A DNA stretch of 43,062 nt from Phycisphaerae bacterium (GTDB lineage: Bacteria > Planctomycetota > Phycisphaerae > Phycisphaerales > SM1A02). The notes beneath the pieces are model-generated. The model saw nothing but the letters and a program-made list of their open reading frames with translations. It searched no databases and was not told the DNA's origin. Each line of letters opens with the position of its first letter. The stretch's first letter is position 1. Where the stretch lies: positions 1 to 43,062 of the forward strand of contig JAEUIU010000083.1 of assembly GCA_016795065.1 (NCBI GenBank), read 5' to 3'. The translations under genes and the position numbers were made by a program. Below, piece after piece: positions 16,150 to 24,630 of this stretch.

Positions 16150-17775
16150 TCAGCCCGGTGCACGCTCGGTCGCCGGCCGCTTGAGTTCATACAGCGTGAA
16201 CCATTCGCCCTGGCGAACGACTGTGGCGTCCGCCGGGATCGGGGCGAGGGCCATGCGGGAAGTCGGTCCACCTCGCTGCCGGTCGTTTCTGCGATTGCGG
16301 TCCCATCGACCTTCCCGAGGCATCGGCGGTTCGCGAGGATCCATGCCCTCAAGCGTTGAGCGGGTCTCCTTCAAGACGTAGACATGCTCGTAGCGATCGA
16401 AGTCGCTCGCTCTCGCCTCGGACATGCGCACCGCGCTGCCAAGGGCGAAGCCGGTCCACCACTCCAAACCATGACGGGCGACCACCACGGTGCGGAAATC
16501 GGTCGCCAACTCGGAACGCCACTGCCGCAGTTCTTCGAGCCCGCCAGCCGTGATCATCGGCGGCATCCGAAACACGGCGGACCCCATCGTGCTGTTGAGG
16601 GACGCGCCGAGCACGCCAAGGATCACCACCCATCGGCAAAGGCTCGGCCAGGGCGAACGGCCCAGTTCGATCCTCACTGTGGTTAGGAAGTAGGTGACGA
16701 TGAGTAGGAGCGGTGTGAAGGCGATCAGTCCGAGGCGCAGGACGTATTCCCCTGGGAGGAGAGGCGAGGTGACAACGGCGATGACCACGAGCATCCCAAG
16801 GGCGAAAGCGGCGTCGGCGGGCGATGTGTCGCGGCACAGGGAGGCTCGACGCACCATCGCGAATCCGACGACGCCGAAGACGATCAGGACGGCCGCATAC
16901 ACGATCATTCCGCGCCAGCCTTGGGTCAAGGGGCTCGGAGGACCATCCATGCCATCCTCGGAGTAGAAGGAGAATGGCTTGGCAACCAACGCGACGGCCT
17001 TCGCCGGGGCGACGCTCCACATCCCCAGCCACGCCAATCCCAGGAGCGCCAGCACGCCGATCGCCACGGGGAGCCAGCGATGGACGGGCGTGCGCCCCAA
17101 CCACATTCGGGCAAACAGCATCGCGACACAGCCGATCGCAGCGGCGCCGAAGGTGCCGACGTGGGTGAAGGCCGTGGCCAGAAGGAACGCCGAAGCGAGT
17201 GCGCCCCGTCTCCACGCCACGCTGCGACTCGAGGCCCGCAGAGCTCCCCACGTCGCAAGCCACGCGAGCGCACTCAGGGCCAAGGCCATCGACTGCTTCT
17301 GAAAGTCGCCGATCATGTCAAGGACTGGTCGAACCGTGATCGCCGAGATCGCCATCACCGCGCTTGCCGCGAGGGCCTGACGGCTCGCTACCGGTTTCCC
17401 CGCTGCAGAACCCGACCAGATGTAGCCCGCGACCATGATGGGCACCGCAACGATCGGCAAGGTCATGCTGTCGACAGCCCGCGAGATCCAGAGCGTCGCG
17501 TTGTCCACCGAACTGCCGGTCAGCAGCATGATGGCCTTGGCAAGGACGGCGTCGAGCAGGAAGCGCAACGGCACATCGTCGTAGGCAAGGCGGCCAAGTT
17601 CGAGAAGCGTCCGCGACTGGTAGGGGTAGTAGCCGGCGTCGACACCGGGGGGCACGGCTGTTCGGAAGAGAAGCCACGCCCGCAGGGAAACACCCATGCC
17701 GACGACGGCCAAGGTCACGAGCGCCCACAGGCGTCGAACGCCGTTCCTCGGGCTGCTTGGGTCAGGCGTCCCCAT
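16150..17775 (-). CDS. Polytopic membrane protein, possibly GT-C glycosyltransferase-like
   Basis: The 541-residue product has about ten to eleven hydrophobic segments over residues 15-415 and a soluble C-terminal part of about 125 residues. The first outer loop begins PPGVDAGYYPYQSRTLLELG, with an acidic residue right after the first membrane segment, the position of the catalytic acid in GT-C transferases such as ArnT/PMT types; I infer this only from topology. The start codon overlaps the stop of the histidine kinase gene as TGATG, so translation is coupled. No lipid-carrier or glycan genes are nearby. Residues 470-515 are rich in Arg, Pro and Met. Confidence 0.8.
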   Translation of the reverse strand: MGTPDPSSPRNGVRRLWALVTLAVVGMGVSLRAWLLFRTAVPPGVDAGYYPYQSRTLLELGRLAYDDVPLRFLLDAVLAKAIMLLTGSSVDNATLWISRAVDSMTLPIVAVPIMVAGYIWSGSAAGKPVASRQALAASAVMAISAITVRPVLDMIGDFQKQSMALALSALAWLATWGALRASSRSVAWRRGALASAFLLATAFTHVGTFGAAAIGCVAMLFARMWLGRTPVHRWLPVAIGVLALLGLAWLGMWSVAPAKAVALVAKPFSFYSEDGMDGPPSPLTQGWRGMIVYAAVLIVFGVVGFAMVRRASLCRDTSPADAAFALGMLVVIAVVTSPLLPGEYVLRLGLIAFTPLLLIVTYFLTTVRIELGRSPWPSLCRWVVILGVLGASLNSTMGSAVFRMPPMITAGGLEELRQWRSELATDFRTVVVARHGLEWWTGFALGSAVRMSEARASDFDRYEHVYVLKETRSTLEGMDPREPPMPREGRWDRNRRNDRQRGGPTSRMALAPIPADATVVRQGEWFTLYELKRPATERAPG

Positions 17776-20138
17776 CAGGTTCGTTCGGGGACGGGGTCAA
17801 GCTTCGCCGCCGCGTCCAACAGTTCGCGCACCGTGCGTCCGAGTGTCACGAAGGAGAACGGCTTCTGGAGGAACGCGCTCTGCGAGCCAATCGACCCACG
17901 GCGGGACGTGGCATCATCGCTGTGCCCGCTGATGAAGAGGACTGGGATGCGCGGTAACGCCAGTTGCATCTCGTCCGCGAGTTCGCGCCCCCCGATGCTC
18001 GCCATAACCATGTCGGTGATCAGGAGCCGAATCGGACCGTGCGAGCCGCTGACGATCCGGCGTGCCTCGTCGGCTGAGGAGGCCTCGAGAACGACATAAC
18101 CCGCATCGCGCAGGTACTTCGAGACCAGCTTGCGAACTGAATCCTCGTCCTCGACGAAGAGGACGATCTCGTTGCCGGACTTCGGGAGGGGCTCATCCGA
18201 AGCACCGCCAGCATCGCGTGGGGGAATCGCAATGCTGTGTTTCACCAGAGGCCAGCGGATCGTGAAGGTGGAGCCTTCGCCCTCGCGGGACTCAACCGTG
18301 ATCTCGCCGCCGCTTTCCTGTACCGCGCCGTACACGGTGGCCAATCCCAGTCCGGTGCCCTTGCCGGGGCCCTTGGTCGTGAAGAATGGCTCGAAGATCC
18401 GGTCCCGCACCTCGGGTGTCATGCCTTCGCCGGTGTCGCGGACGATCAGACGCATCACCGGCTGCTCCGCCGAAGTTGCGGTTGGGGATTCCGATTCGGC
18501 CGCGTCGGTGCGCACGGTCACCGTTCCCCCATGTGGCATGGCATCCTTGGCGTTGATGACGAGGTTCATCACAATCTGCTGAAGCTGCGTCGGGTCGATG
18601 CGGATCGTGGCGTTGGGCGCGGTGAGTTCAAATTGGAGGCGCACCGTCGGTGGGAGCAACTCCCCGAGCGTCGCTTGCATCTGCCTCAGTTCGGCATGCA
18701 GGTCCAGCACCTTCGGCTCGACGGTTTGCCTCCGGCTGAAGGTTAGGAGTTGCCGGGTGAGCATCGCCGCCCTGCGTCCGGCCTCGAGCATGCTCTCAAC
18801 GCACTGCCGGTGTGACGGAATCCGATCATCAAGCTCGCGGAGCAGGAGCTCGCCGTAGCCGTTGATGATAAAGAGGAGGTTGTTGAAGTCATGAGCGATC
18901 CCGCCGGCGAGTTGGCCGATCGCCTGAAGCTTCTGTGATTGCCGCAACGCCTCTTCGGCCTTCCTCTGGCGGGTGATGTCGACATCCATGCAGACGAAAC
19001 AGAGCGAGGAGTTCTCGCCCGGAACGGCGAAGACCGTGGAGATGCAGACGCCCTGCTCGCCGTTCTTGCGGCGAAACGGGAACTCCGCCGGACCGACCGG
19101 CCGGCCAGATTCGGCAATCGAACCAAGCAGGTTCAGGAAGTCCGCAGCGTCATGAGGAGTGTGGATGAGTTGGTCGAGGGTCCTTCCCATCGCCTCTTCA
19201 GCAGCGAAGCCGAACATCGCTTCCGATGCGCGGTTCCACAGGACGACACGACCGTTATGGTCATACCACTGAACCGCAACGCCGGGCGAGTTCTGAATGA
19301 CCGCCTGGAGTCGCGACTCGCTCTCACGCAGCGAGCGATCCGCGGCTGCCCGCTCCAGTTCCGCACCAGCGCGCCCGGCGATCGCCCGCAACGCCCGCTC
19401 GGCGTGGACGGGATCCGGCAACCGCTGATGACCCAGCAGGGTAATGAGCCCAATCGGAATGCCCGTGACGCCCCGCAGGGCGATCGCCATGTAGCTTTCG
19501 ATTCGGAGATCGCGCAGGAAGGGGTCCGCAGGGAACTTCTCCGCGACACCGGTGGTGTGGTGGCAAAAACCGCCGGTGATCACATCATGGCAAGGGGTGC
19601 CATGAAGCGAATACGAAACGGCTGGAAGGAGCCTTCCCTTCGAAATGTAGGCAACGGTGCGAGCGACGGGACTTTCGGAGGTCGCCGAGACCGAGACTTC
19701 AGAGATCGCCACGAAGTCGGCGCCGCAGGACTCGGCGAGCTGCCTGGCGACGGACTCAAAAAAGCCCGGACCTGTTGTCGTCGCGCAGAGGCCGAGGAGC
19801 TCGTCCATAGCCCGATGCAGTTGCATGTCGCGAGCCTGGCTTGCCGCAGCATTGTGGCGGGCTTGGCGAAGGAGCGATTCCGCGCGACGGAAGGTCCTCT
19901 CGCGCAGAATGGCGAGGAGAACGAGGCATCCGGTGATCCCACCGAGGATCAGGCCGTGGCCGATGAACGGGCCGATCGAGAAGTCGAGGAGGATCAGGGC
20001 GAAGCCGACCAAGGCAATCGCCAGCGTTGTCACGCTGATCTTCCGAAGACGAGCCGCCATCGCGGCGACGCTTTGTTCCCAGTCCAGAGACTTGGTTTCG
20101 TTGGACGAGCCAAGTGGTAGGTGGGTCTGGTCTTCCAT
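17775..20138 (-). CDS. Hybrid sensor histidine kinase with C-terminal receiver domain
   Basis: From the ATG at 20138 the product is 787 residues: two membrane segments (about 35-80), a GAF-like domain (about 110-270) with cysteines and histidines in GTPCHDVITGGFCHHTTG, a PAS domain (AVQWYDHNGRVVLWNRASE), a HisKA domain with the phospho-accepting His in LAGGIAHDFNNLL, an HATPase domain (NLVINAKDAMPHGG, DTGEGMTPE, GTGLGLATVYG) and a receiver domain with acidic pocket VEDED, phospho-Asp in LLITDMVM and Lys in FLQKPF. It senses an unknown signal and passes phosphate to its own receiver and probably to a separate regulator. An upstream TTG at 20174 is possible. It shares a TGATG overlap with the next gene. 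Confidence 0.93.
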   Translation of the reverse strand: MEDQTHLPLGSSNETKSLDWEQSVAAMAARLRKISVTTLAIALVGFALILLDFSIGPFIGHGLILGGITGCLVLLAILRERTFRRAESLLRQARHNAAASQARDMQLHRAMDELLGLCATTTGPGFFESVARQLAESCGADFVAISEVSVSATSESPVARTVAYISKGRLLPAVSYSLHGTPCHDVITGGFCHHTTGVAEKFPADPFLRDLRIESYMAIALRGVTGIPIGLITLLGHQRLPDPVHAERALRAIAGRAGAELERAAADRSLRESESRLQAVIQNSPGVAVQWYDHNGRVVLWNRASEAMFGFAAEEAMGRTLDQLIHTPHDAADFLNLLGSIAESGRPVGPAEFPFRRKNGEQGVCISTVFAVPGENSSLCFVCMDVDITRQRKAEEALRQSQKLQAIGQLAGGIAHDFNNLLFIINGYGELLLRELDDRIPSHRQCVESMLEAGRRAAMLTRQLLTFSRRQTVEPKVLDLHAELRQMQATLGELLPPTVRLQFELTAPNATIRIDPTQLQQIVMNLVINAKDAMPHGGTVTVRTDAAESESPTATSAEQPVMRLIVRDTGEGMTPEVRDRIFEPFFTTKGPGKGTGLGLATVYGAVQESGGEITVESREGEGSTFTIRWPLVKHSIAIPPRDAGGASDEPLPKSGNEIVLFVEDEDSVRKLVSKYLRDAGYVVLEASSADEARRIVSGSHGPIRLLITDMVMASIGGRELADEMQLALPRIPVLFISGHSDDATSRRGSIGSQSAFLQKPFSFVTLGRTVRELLDAAAKLDPVPERT

Positions 20139-20221
20139 CTCAGTGATGGCGATGGGGTGATGGCGTTGGGGCAACTCGTTGGCGGATGGTCTGCGGCGGG
20201 CGTCCCGCTGGTGATTTCCAC

Positions 20222-20227
20222 AGTGTA
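20222..20227 (-). promoter_or_regulatory. Candidate -10 box TACACT for the histidine kinase
   Basis: TACACT on the minus strand would give a leader of about 77 bases before the ATG at 20138. It matches the -10 boxes elsewhere in the window, but no -35 box was found. Confidence 0.35.
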
Positions 20228-20242
20228 TCGAGGGCAGGTCGC

Positions 20243-20273
20243 AGCCGCACGATTCTCGGGAGAAGCTGCGGCT
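20243..20273 (-). terminator. Inverted repeat after the ABC ATPase gene
   Basis: AGCCGCA (20243-20249) pairs with TGCGGCT (20267-20273) around a 17-base loop, about 70 bases past the stop at 20342 and before the candidate kinase promoter. No T run follows, so termination is only a possibility. Confidence 0.25.
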
Positions 20274-20341
20274 CTCGCCGATTCGGCATCAACTGCTCGC
20301 CAACTCCTCCACCTTGAACAGGTTGCGCCTGCTCAGTCCCG

Positions 20342-21289
20342 TTACTGAACCAGGCCCTTCGTCAGGCGCATGAATGCGGTTTCCAGGTTGACCTGTTCTT
20401 GGGCCATCGAGGAGAGTCGGAAGCCATTGGCGATGAGTCGGCTGGGGATTTCGCTTGCCCGGAAACCGCTCTCAGGATCGACCGCCACGTCGATGCGTTG
20501 GCCCCCTTCGGCCTCGACAACGTCAACCCGATTCACTCCCTTGACCTTCGCGAGGAGCTCGGCAGCCTCGTTGGCCCGCTCGTCGACCATGATCTGGATG
20601 ACCATCCCCGCGCTGGTCCGCCGCATGACGTCGGCGACCGAGCCGGAATAGACCAGCTTGCCGCGTTCGACGATTCCGACCACGTTGCAGAGCTCAGCCA
20701 GCTCGTGGAGGAAGTGGCTGGAGATGATGATCGTCTTCCCCATGCGACGAAGCTCCTTGAGGAGTTCGCGCATCTCGATGCGGGCCCGGGGATCGAGGCC
20801 TGACGCCGGCTCGTCCATCAGGAGGACCTTCGGGTCGTGAAGAAGGACACGGGCAACGGCGAGCCGCTGCTGCATGCCGCGGGAGAGGCCGTTCACCTCC
20901 GAGTTGGCCTTATAGGAAAGGTCGGTGAGGTCGAGGACATCCCGGACGACCTGCTCGCGCTTCTTGCCGTGAATGCCGTAGCAGGCGGCGAAGAACTCGA
21001 GGTACTCGGTGACCACCATGTCCTCGTAGGCGCCCATGAAGTCGGGGACGTAGCCGATGATCGGCCGGATGAGGTGGTTCTGGTAGCCGACGACCTTGCC
21101 GTCGATTCGGGCTTCGCCCCAGCTCGGCTTCAGGAGCGTTGCCAGGATCTTGATGGTGGTCGTCTTGCCGGCGCCGTTTGGACCGATGAAGCCGAAGCAA
21201 TCGCCTTCCTCGATGGTGAGGTTCAGATGGTCAAGCGCCACGAACTCACCGTACTTCTTGGTCAGGTTGATCGTCTCGATCATCGGCAT
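20342..21289 (-). CDS. ABC transporter ATP-binding protein (GldA/ABC-2 type)
   Basis: The 315-residue product is a complete ABC ATPase: Walker A GPNGAGKTT (36-44), signature LSRGMQQR (135-142), Walker B VLLMDEP (155-161), D-loop and switch His192 (ISSHFLHEL). The C-terminal 90 residues form the small regulatory domain of the ABC-2 group. It should power a membrane permease, but none of ABC-2 type is encoded here; the next gene upstream, 54 bases away, is a large membrane protein that resembles the auxiliary subunits found with GldA-like ATPases. The second ATG (21283) is an equally possible start; no strong Shine-Dalgarno site is present. Confidence 0.93.
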   Translation of the reverse strand: MPMIETINLTKKYGEFVALDHLNLTIEEGDCFGFIGPNGAGKTTTIKILATLLKPSWGEARIDGKVVGYQNHLIRPIIGYVPDFMGAYEDMVVTEYLEFFAACYGIHGKKREQVVRDVLDLTDLSYKANSEVNGLSRGMQQRLAVARVLLHDPKVLLMDEPASGLDPRARIEMRELLKELRRMGKTIIISSHFLHELAELCNVVGIVERGKLVYSGSVADVMRRTSAGMVIQIMVDERANEAAELLAKVKGVNRVDVVEAEGGQRIDVAVDPESGFRASEIPSRLIANGFRLSSMAQEQVNLETAFMRLTKGLVQ

Positions 21290-21343
21290 CGCTGGGGATC
21301 TCGGCGGGAAAGCGGGCGGTGAGGGCGAAGTGGTTGCGTGAAG

Positions 21344-24250
21344 TCAGTTCGGGCGACGCCGGCCGGGTGCCGGTACGGCGCGAGGCGGATTCGGTGAGGA
21401 CGGCGTGGTTGCGGTCGCCGGATCGACGTTCTCTTCCGTCGGCTCTGTGGCTGGCGGCGTCGGGGCGTCGGGAACGCTTGCCGAGGCCGATGTGCCGACA
21501 TCCGAGCGAGGATCGGGCACGACCATGTCTTGGTACCGCTTGTCGATTTCCCAGCCGAATCCATCGAGCGGGAGGATCCAGCGGTACATGGTCGTTCCCT
21601 CGCTGGCGACCTCATCACCATCGATGGTGAGCGGGACCGGTGTTGGGGCGTCCTCAAGGAAGCCCATCACAATGATGCACGGCCGCGTAAACCACGCACT
21701 GAGATCAATCTCGCGGGCATGTTCTCGCTCGGCGCGGTACGCCTCGACCTGGCTACCCGAGCCGCGAAGCAGCCACTCGGGTGGGGAAAGCATCGAATAG
21801 AGGCTCAGCGACTCGAGATAGCGACGGCGGGCCTCGCTGGTCTGGCTTTCGCCAGTGAAGTTGACGAAGGTCTTGCCGATCGGCTCGCGGTAGAGCCGAG
21901 CCATGGCGCGGGAGAGTTCCGTGGTACCGACCCCGATGTTTGGGAGCATCCCGTTCTGGATCGGAGTGCCGCCCTCTTGGGCGGAACTCATGATCGTTTC
22001 GAGGCTGAGCGGGACGCCCGGCGCCCACTCGCTCAGCCCAAAGAAATAGCCATAGAGAGGCATTTCGCCAGACCGGTCCACAGCGGGCATCGGCTGCTTC
22101 GCATTTGCCGGAATCAGGGCCAAGGGGCGTCGTCGCGGCGTGACCACGATGACCTTCACCTGCTCCAGCCTGGCTGGCAAGGCATGCTGGATAGTGCCCA
22201 CGAGCTGGAATTGGACCCCGGCGCCGTCACGCACAGGTCGCAACTCCACCGGGGTGCGCATGTGGATGATCTCGCCCCAATCGGTGGACACCGAACCCAT
22301 CCACCGGGCCACGAAGTCGGCGCTCGTGGACCGCGAGGGGACCTGATAGCTGCCTGGCGTCAGCCCGCGAGGCGTGTCCTTTTCGGAGGGCACGATGTAG
22401 CGAAGCTTGTTCGGATAGGTGTCGCCGGAACCTGACGGCGGCTTCGACCAGGAGTCGAGGGTGTTGTTTGGGTTGTCGCCGCCGACGGTGATGAGCTTCT
22501 CGTTGTAGTTGGGAAGGTAGGCCGAGAAATAGCAGACGGCACGCTGCGGCGGCACCCCGCTCGACGGGTCGCTCTGGCTGGGATCGACGGCAAGCTGATC
22601 GATGATGGTGAGGTGCTTGATCGACGGGGTCGTACTGCCAAGGACCACGCCACCGATCCACGCCACCGCCGTGAACACGAAGGCGAAGACGACGAAGAGC
22701 ATCCACGAGTGACGTTGCCGCTTGAACTGCTTGAGGGCGAGGAAGCCCAACGGACCTGAGAAGAGCCAATAGAAGATGAAGAGGGCCGCCGCGCCCAACA
22801 CCGCGGCGCCGGCCTTGCTCTGCATGCCGATGTACTCCGACATCGTCGAGCCGCTGCCCAGCGATGACGTGTACTGGATGGCGGCGATTCGCTGCGACTC
22901 CTCGAGCTCCTGGCGCTGGATGGAGTTCAGGGTGTCGCCGCGACGGCCGAGGATCGGATTCCAGAAGACGTCGGCCTGCGGGAATGAACCACCCGGGAGA
23001 TTCCGCTGGTTGATGCCGTCAACGTCGATGCCCAAGACGATGACCTGGCCGTGCCCGTAATTGCGCTGCACGCCGACGACCGCGCCGGCGAGGGCGTTGG
23101 CGGGATTGGTCGCGTTCGGTTCGCGCACCGCATAACCAGTGCTGGCGTCCTTGCGGGCAGGAATCGCCACCAGTGGTCGGTAGCCGCGATCGAGTTGCTT
23201 TGGATCGAAGCTGTAGAGGCGGGTCGTCGCCCGCGATTCGCGAAGCGGGGTCTTTGAGATGAGCTCTTCGATGAGCGAAAGCGGCACGCCTTCGTGGCGG
23301 GTGGGGGCGACACTTGGCAGGAGATCGGAGAGGGCCGGCGGGTCAGCCTTCCCGATGCCCCACGCGTCGGCGGCGAGGTCGGCGGCCAGGCCGATCACCA
23401 GCGTATTGCCGCGGCGGATCCACTCGCGGATCGCCTCGACTTGGACGTTGTCGAGTTTCCCAGGCCCATGGCGCCCATCGCACCAGAAGATCATGCTGTA
23501 GGGCGAGAGTCCCTTCCAGTCATCGCAGATGCTGTCGGGGGTCGCGCCGTCGATCGTGGCCAGAATCGAATTGAGGGACGGAGGCACGCCAGCGCCGGCG
23601 AGACCCGCGCCGCCATCGTAGCCCTCGAGCCCGAGGCGGGAGTCGCCGATCACCAAGGCGAGGTCGGCTAACTGGTCGATGGGGAAGCTGGCTGTCTCGG
23701 CATCGGCGCCAGACATCGGCTGTGAGTAGAGATCGGCGATGCGATTGTGCTTCGCATCGACCTCGTAAAGCCGCACTTGGTAGGCGGCCTGAGTGACGAC
23801 CTGTGCGGGGCTGGAATTGGGGGGCAGGCGACCATAGATCCATCGCTCGACTCGCCCGTTCGGGGCCACGTTGACGATGCGGCTGTACTCAATCGGGTCA
23901 CCGTCGGCGTTGGGGACGACCCAGACAATCTCCACCGTCTTGACTTCGGTCGACGTACTCACCACCGCCACGCGGACCGCGATTCCGTCGCCCGGGCGAG
24001 CGGCGTTGCCGACACCGAAGTTGCGAAGCTCGTACTTGATCTCCTGACCGAGGGCCGCCTGGGGCAGGGTCAGGAGCATCGCGAGAGCGAGAAAGAGGAA
24101 GCGAAGGGTGCCGACGATGGTCAGGCATGACCTTCCCAGATGGGGTCGGCAGGGGGGCAGCTCGCTCGTCCGACGGGAACGCTCTGCGGGTTCACCGCCT
24201 GCTTCGCCATCGGGGCTTCGATCCGCCTTGCGGGTGGCCGCGTTCCTCAT
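21344..24250 (-). CDS. Large exported membrane protein with GATase-like domain, probable ABC auxiliary component
   Basis: The ATG at 24250 is chosen: GGAGG lies 11 bases before it, and a hydrophobic signal (FLFLALAMLLTLPQAALG) follows, though after an unusually long polar N-region of about 45 residues. The 968-residue product then has a beta-sandwich (residues about 70-180), a region resembling the class I glutamine amidotransferase/ABC-auxiliary fold (ALVIGDSRLGLEG, SMIFWCDGRHGPG, IREWIRRGNTLVIGLAADLA), two membrane segments near the middle (VLGAAALFIFYWLFSGPLGF and MLFVVFAFVFTAVAWIGGVV), and a long C-terminal half ending in a Pro/Thr/Glu-rich tail. It is 54 bases upstream of the ABC ATPase and probably works with it. 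Function unknown; GldG-like is the nearest description. Confidence 0.78.
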   Translation of the reverse strand: MRNAATRKADRSPDGEAGGEPAERSRRTSELPPCRPHLGRSCLTIVGTLRFLFLALAMLLTLPQAALGQEIKYELRNFGVGNAARPGDGIAVRVAVVSTSTEVKTVEIVWVVPNADGDPIEYSRIVNVAPNGRVERWIYGRLPPNSSPAQVVTQAAYQVRLYEVDAKHNRIADLYSQPMSGADAETASFPIDQLADLALVIGDSRLGLEGYDGGAGLAGAGVPPSLNSILATIDGATPDSICDDWKGLSPYSMIFWCDGRHGPGKLDNVQVEAIREWIRRGNTLVIGLAADLAADAWGIGKADPPALSDLLPSVAPTRHEGVPLSLIEELISKTPLRESRATTRLYSFDPKQLDRGYRPLVAIPARKDASTGYAVREPNATNPANALAGAVVGVQRNYGHGQVIVLGIDVDGINQRNLPGGSFPQADVFWNPILGRRGDTLNSIQRQELEESQRIAAIQYTSSLGSGSTMSEYIGMQSKAGAAVLGAAALFIFYWLFSGPLGFLALKQFKRQRHSWMLFVVFAFVFTAVAWIGGVVLGSTTPSIKHLTIIDQLAVDPSQSDPSSGVPPQRAVCYFSAYLPNYNEKLITVGGDNPNNTLDSWSKPPSGSGDTYPNKLRYIVPSEKDTPRGLTPGSYQVPSRSTSADFVARWMGSVSTDWGEIIHMRTPVELRPVRDGAGVQFQLVGTIQHALPARLEQVKVIVVTPRRRPLALIPANAKQPMPAVDRSGEMPLYGYFFGLSEWAPGVPLSLETIMSSAQEGGTPIQNGMLPNIGVGTTELSRAMARLYREPIGKTFVNFTGESQTSEARRRYLESLSLYSMLSPPEWLLRGSGSQVEAYRAEREHAREIDLSAWFTRPCIIVMGFLEDAPTPVPLTIDGDEVASEGTTMYRWILPLDGFGWEIDKRYQDMVVPDPRSDVGTSASASVPDAPTPPATEPTEENVDPATATTPSSPNPPRAVPAPGRRRPN

Positions 24251-24408
24251 GCCTGCACGTGCCTCCGGTCGCTCGCCCCGAAGGGCTGGTTGGGAAGTGT
24301 AACGAGCTAGAAGCCGGTGGCGAACGTCATCCCGGCTTTCGTCCGCGGAGCACGTTCGCCACGAGTTGCCAGTCGTTAGGAAAATCGCGAACCCATTGCC
24401 AAATCGCC

Positions 24409-24630
24409 ATGAAGTCAAGCCGCGGCAACGCCGACCACTTCGGCATGTCGTGGATCGAGCCTCACCACTGGCTTTCGCTCCTGGTTGCCGTCGGGTTCGC
24501 CGGATTCTCGGCGTGCGCGGCCATAGCGTTCGCGCTGGACACCGTCGCCCGCGTCGCGGACCTTCGCGTCGACGCCCGGCGCATGCAGCTTCGGGCCATG
24601 CGGGAGCGAGTCAAGCGACTGAATCGTTAG
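24409..24630 (+). CDS. Small membrane protein, 73 aa
   Basis: The product has one membrane segment (WLSLLVAVGFAGFSACAAIA, residues 21-40) and a basic helical tail (DARRMQLRAMRERVKRLNR). The segment is too hydrophobic and well-formed to be a shadow, and no other frame here codes for a recognised protein. The ATG at 24409 or the one at 24445 could be the start; no Shine-Dalgarno site is visible. Its stop overlaps that of the M20 dipeptidase gene by a few bases, tail to tail. Function unknown. Confidence 0.55.
   Translation: MKSSRGNADHFGMSWIEPHHWLSLLVAVGFAGFSACAAIAFALDTVARVADLRVDARRMQLRAMRERVKRLNR

Noticed and set aside
16921..18099. 392-codon open frame on the plus strand
   Set aside because: Covers the ends of two opposite genes with clear domains; peptide is Arg/Gly/His-rich and unlike a protein.
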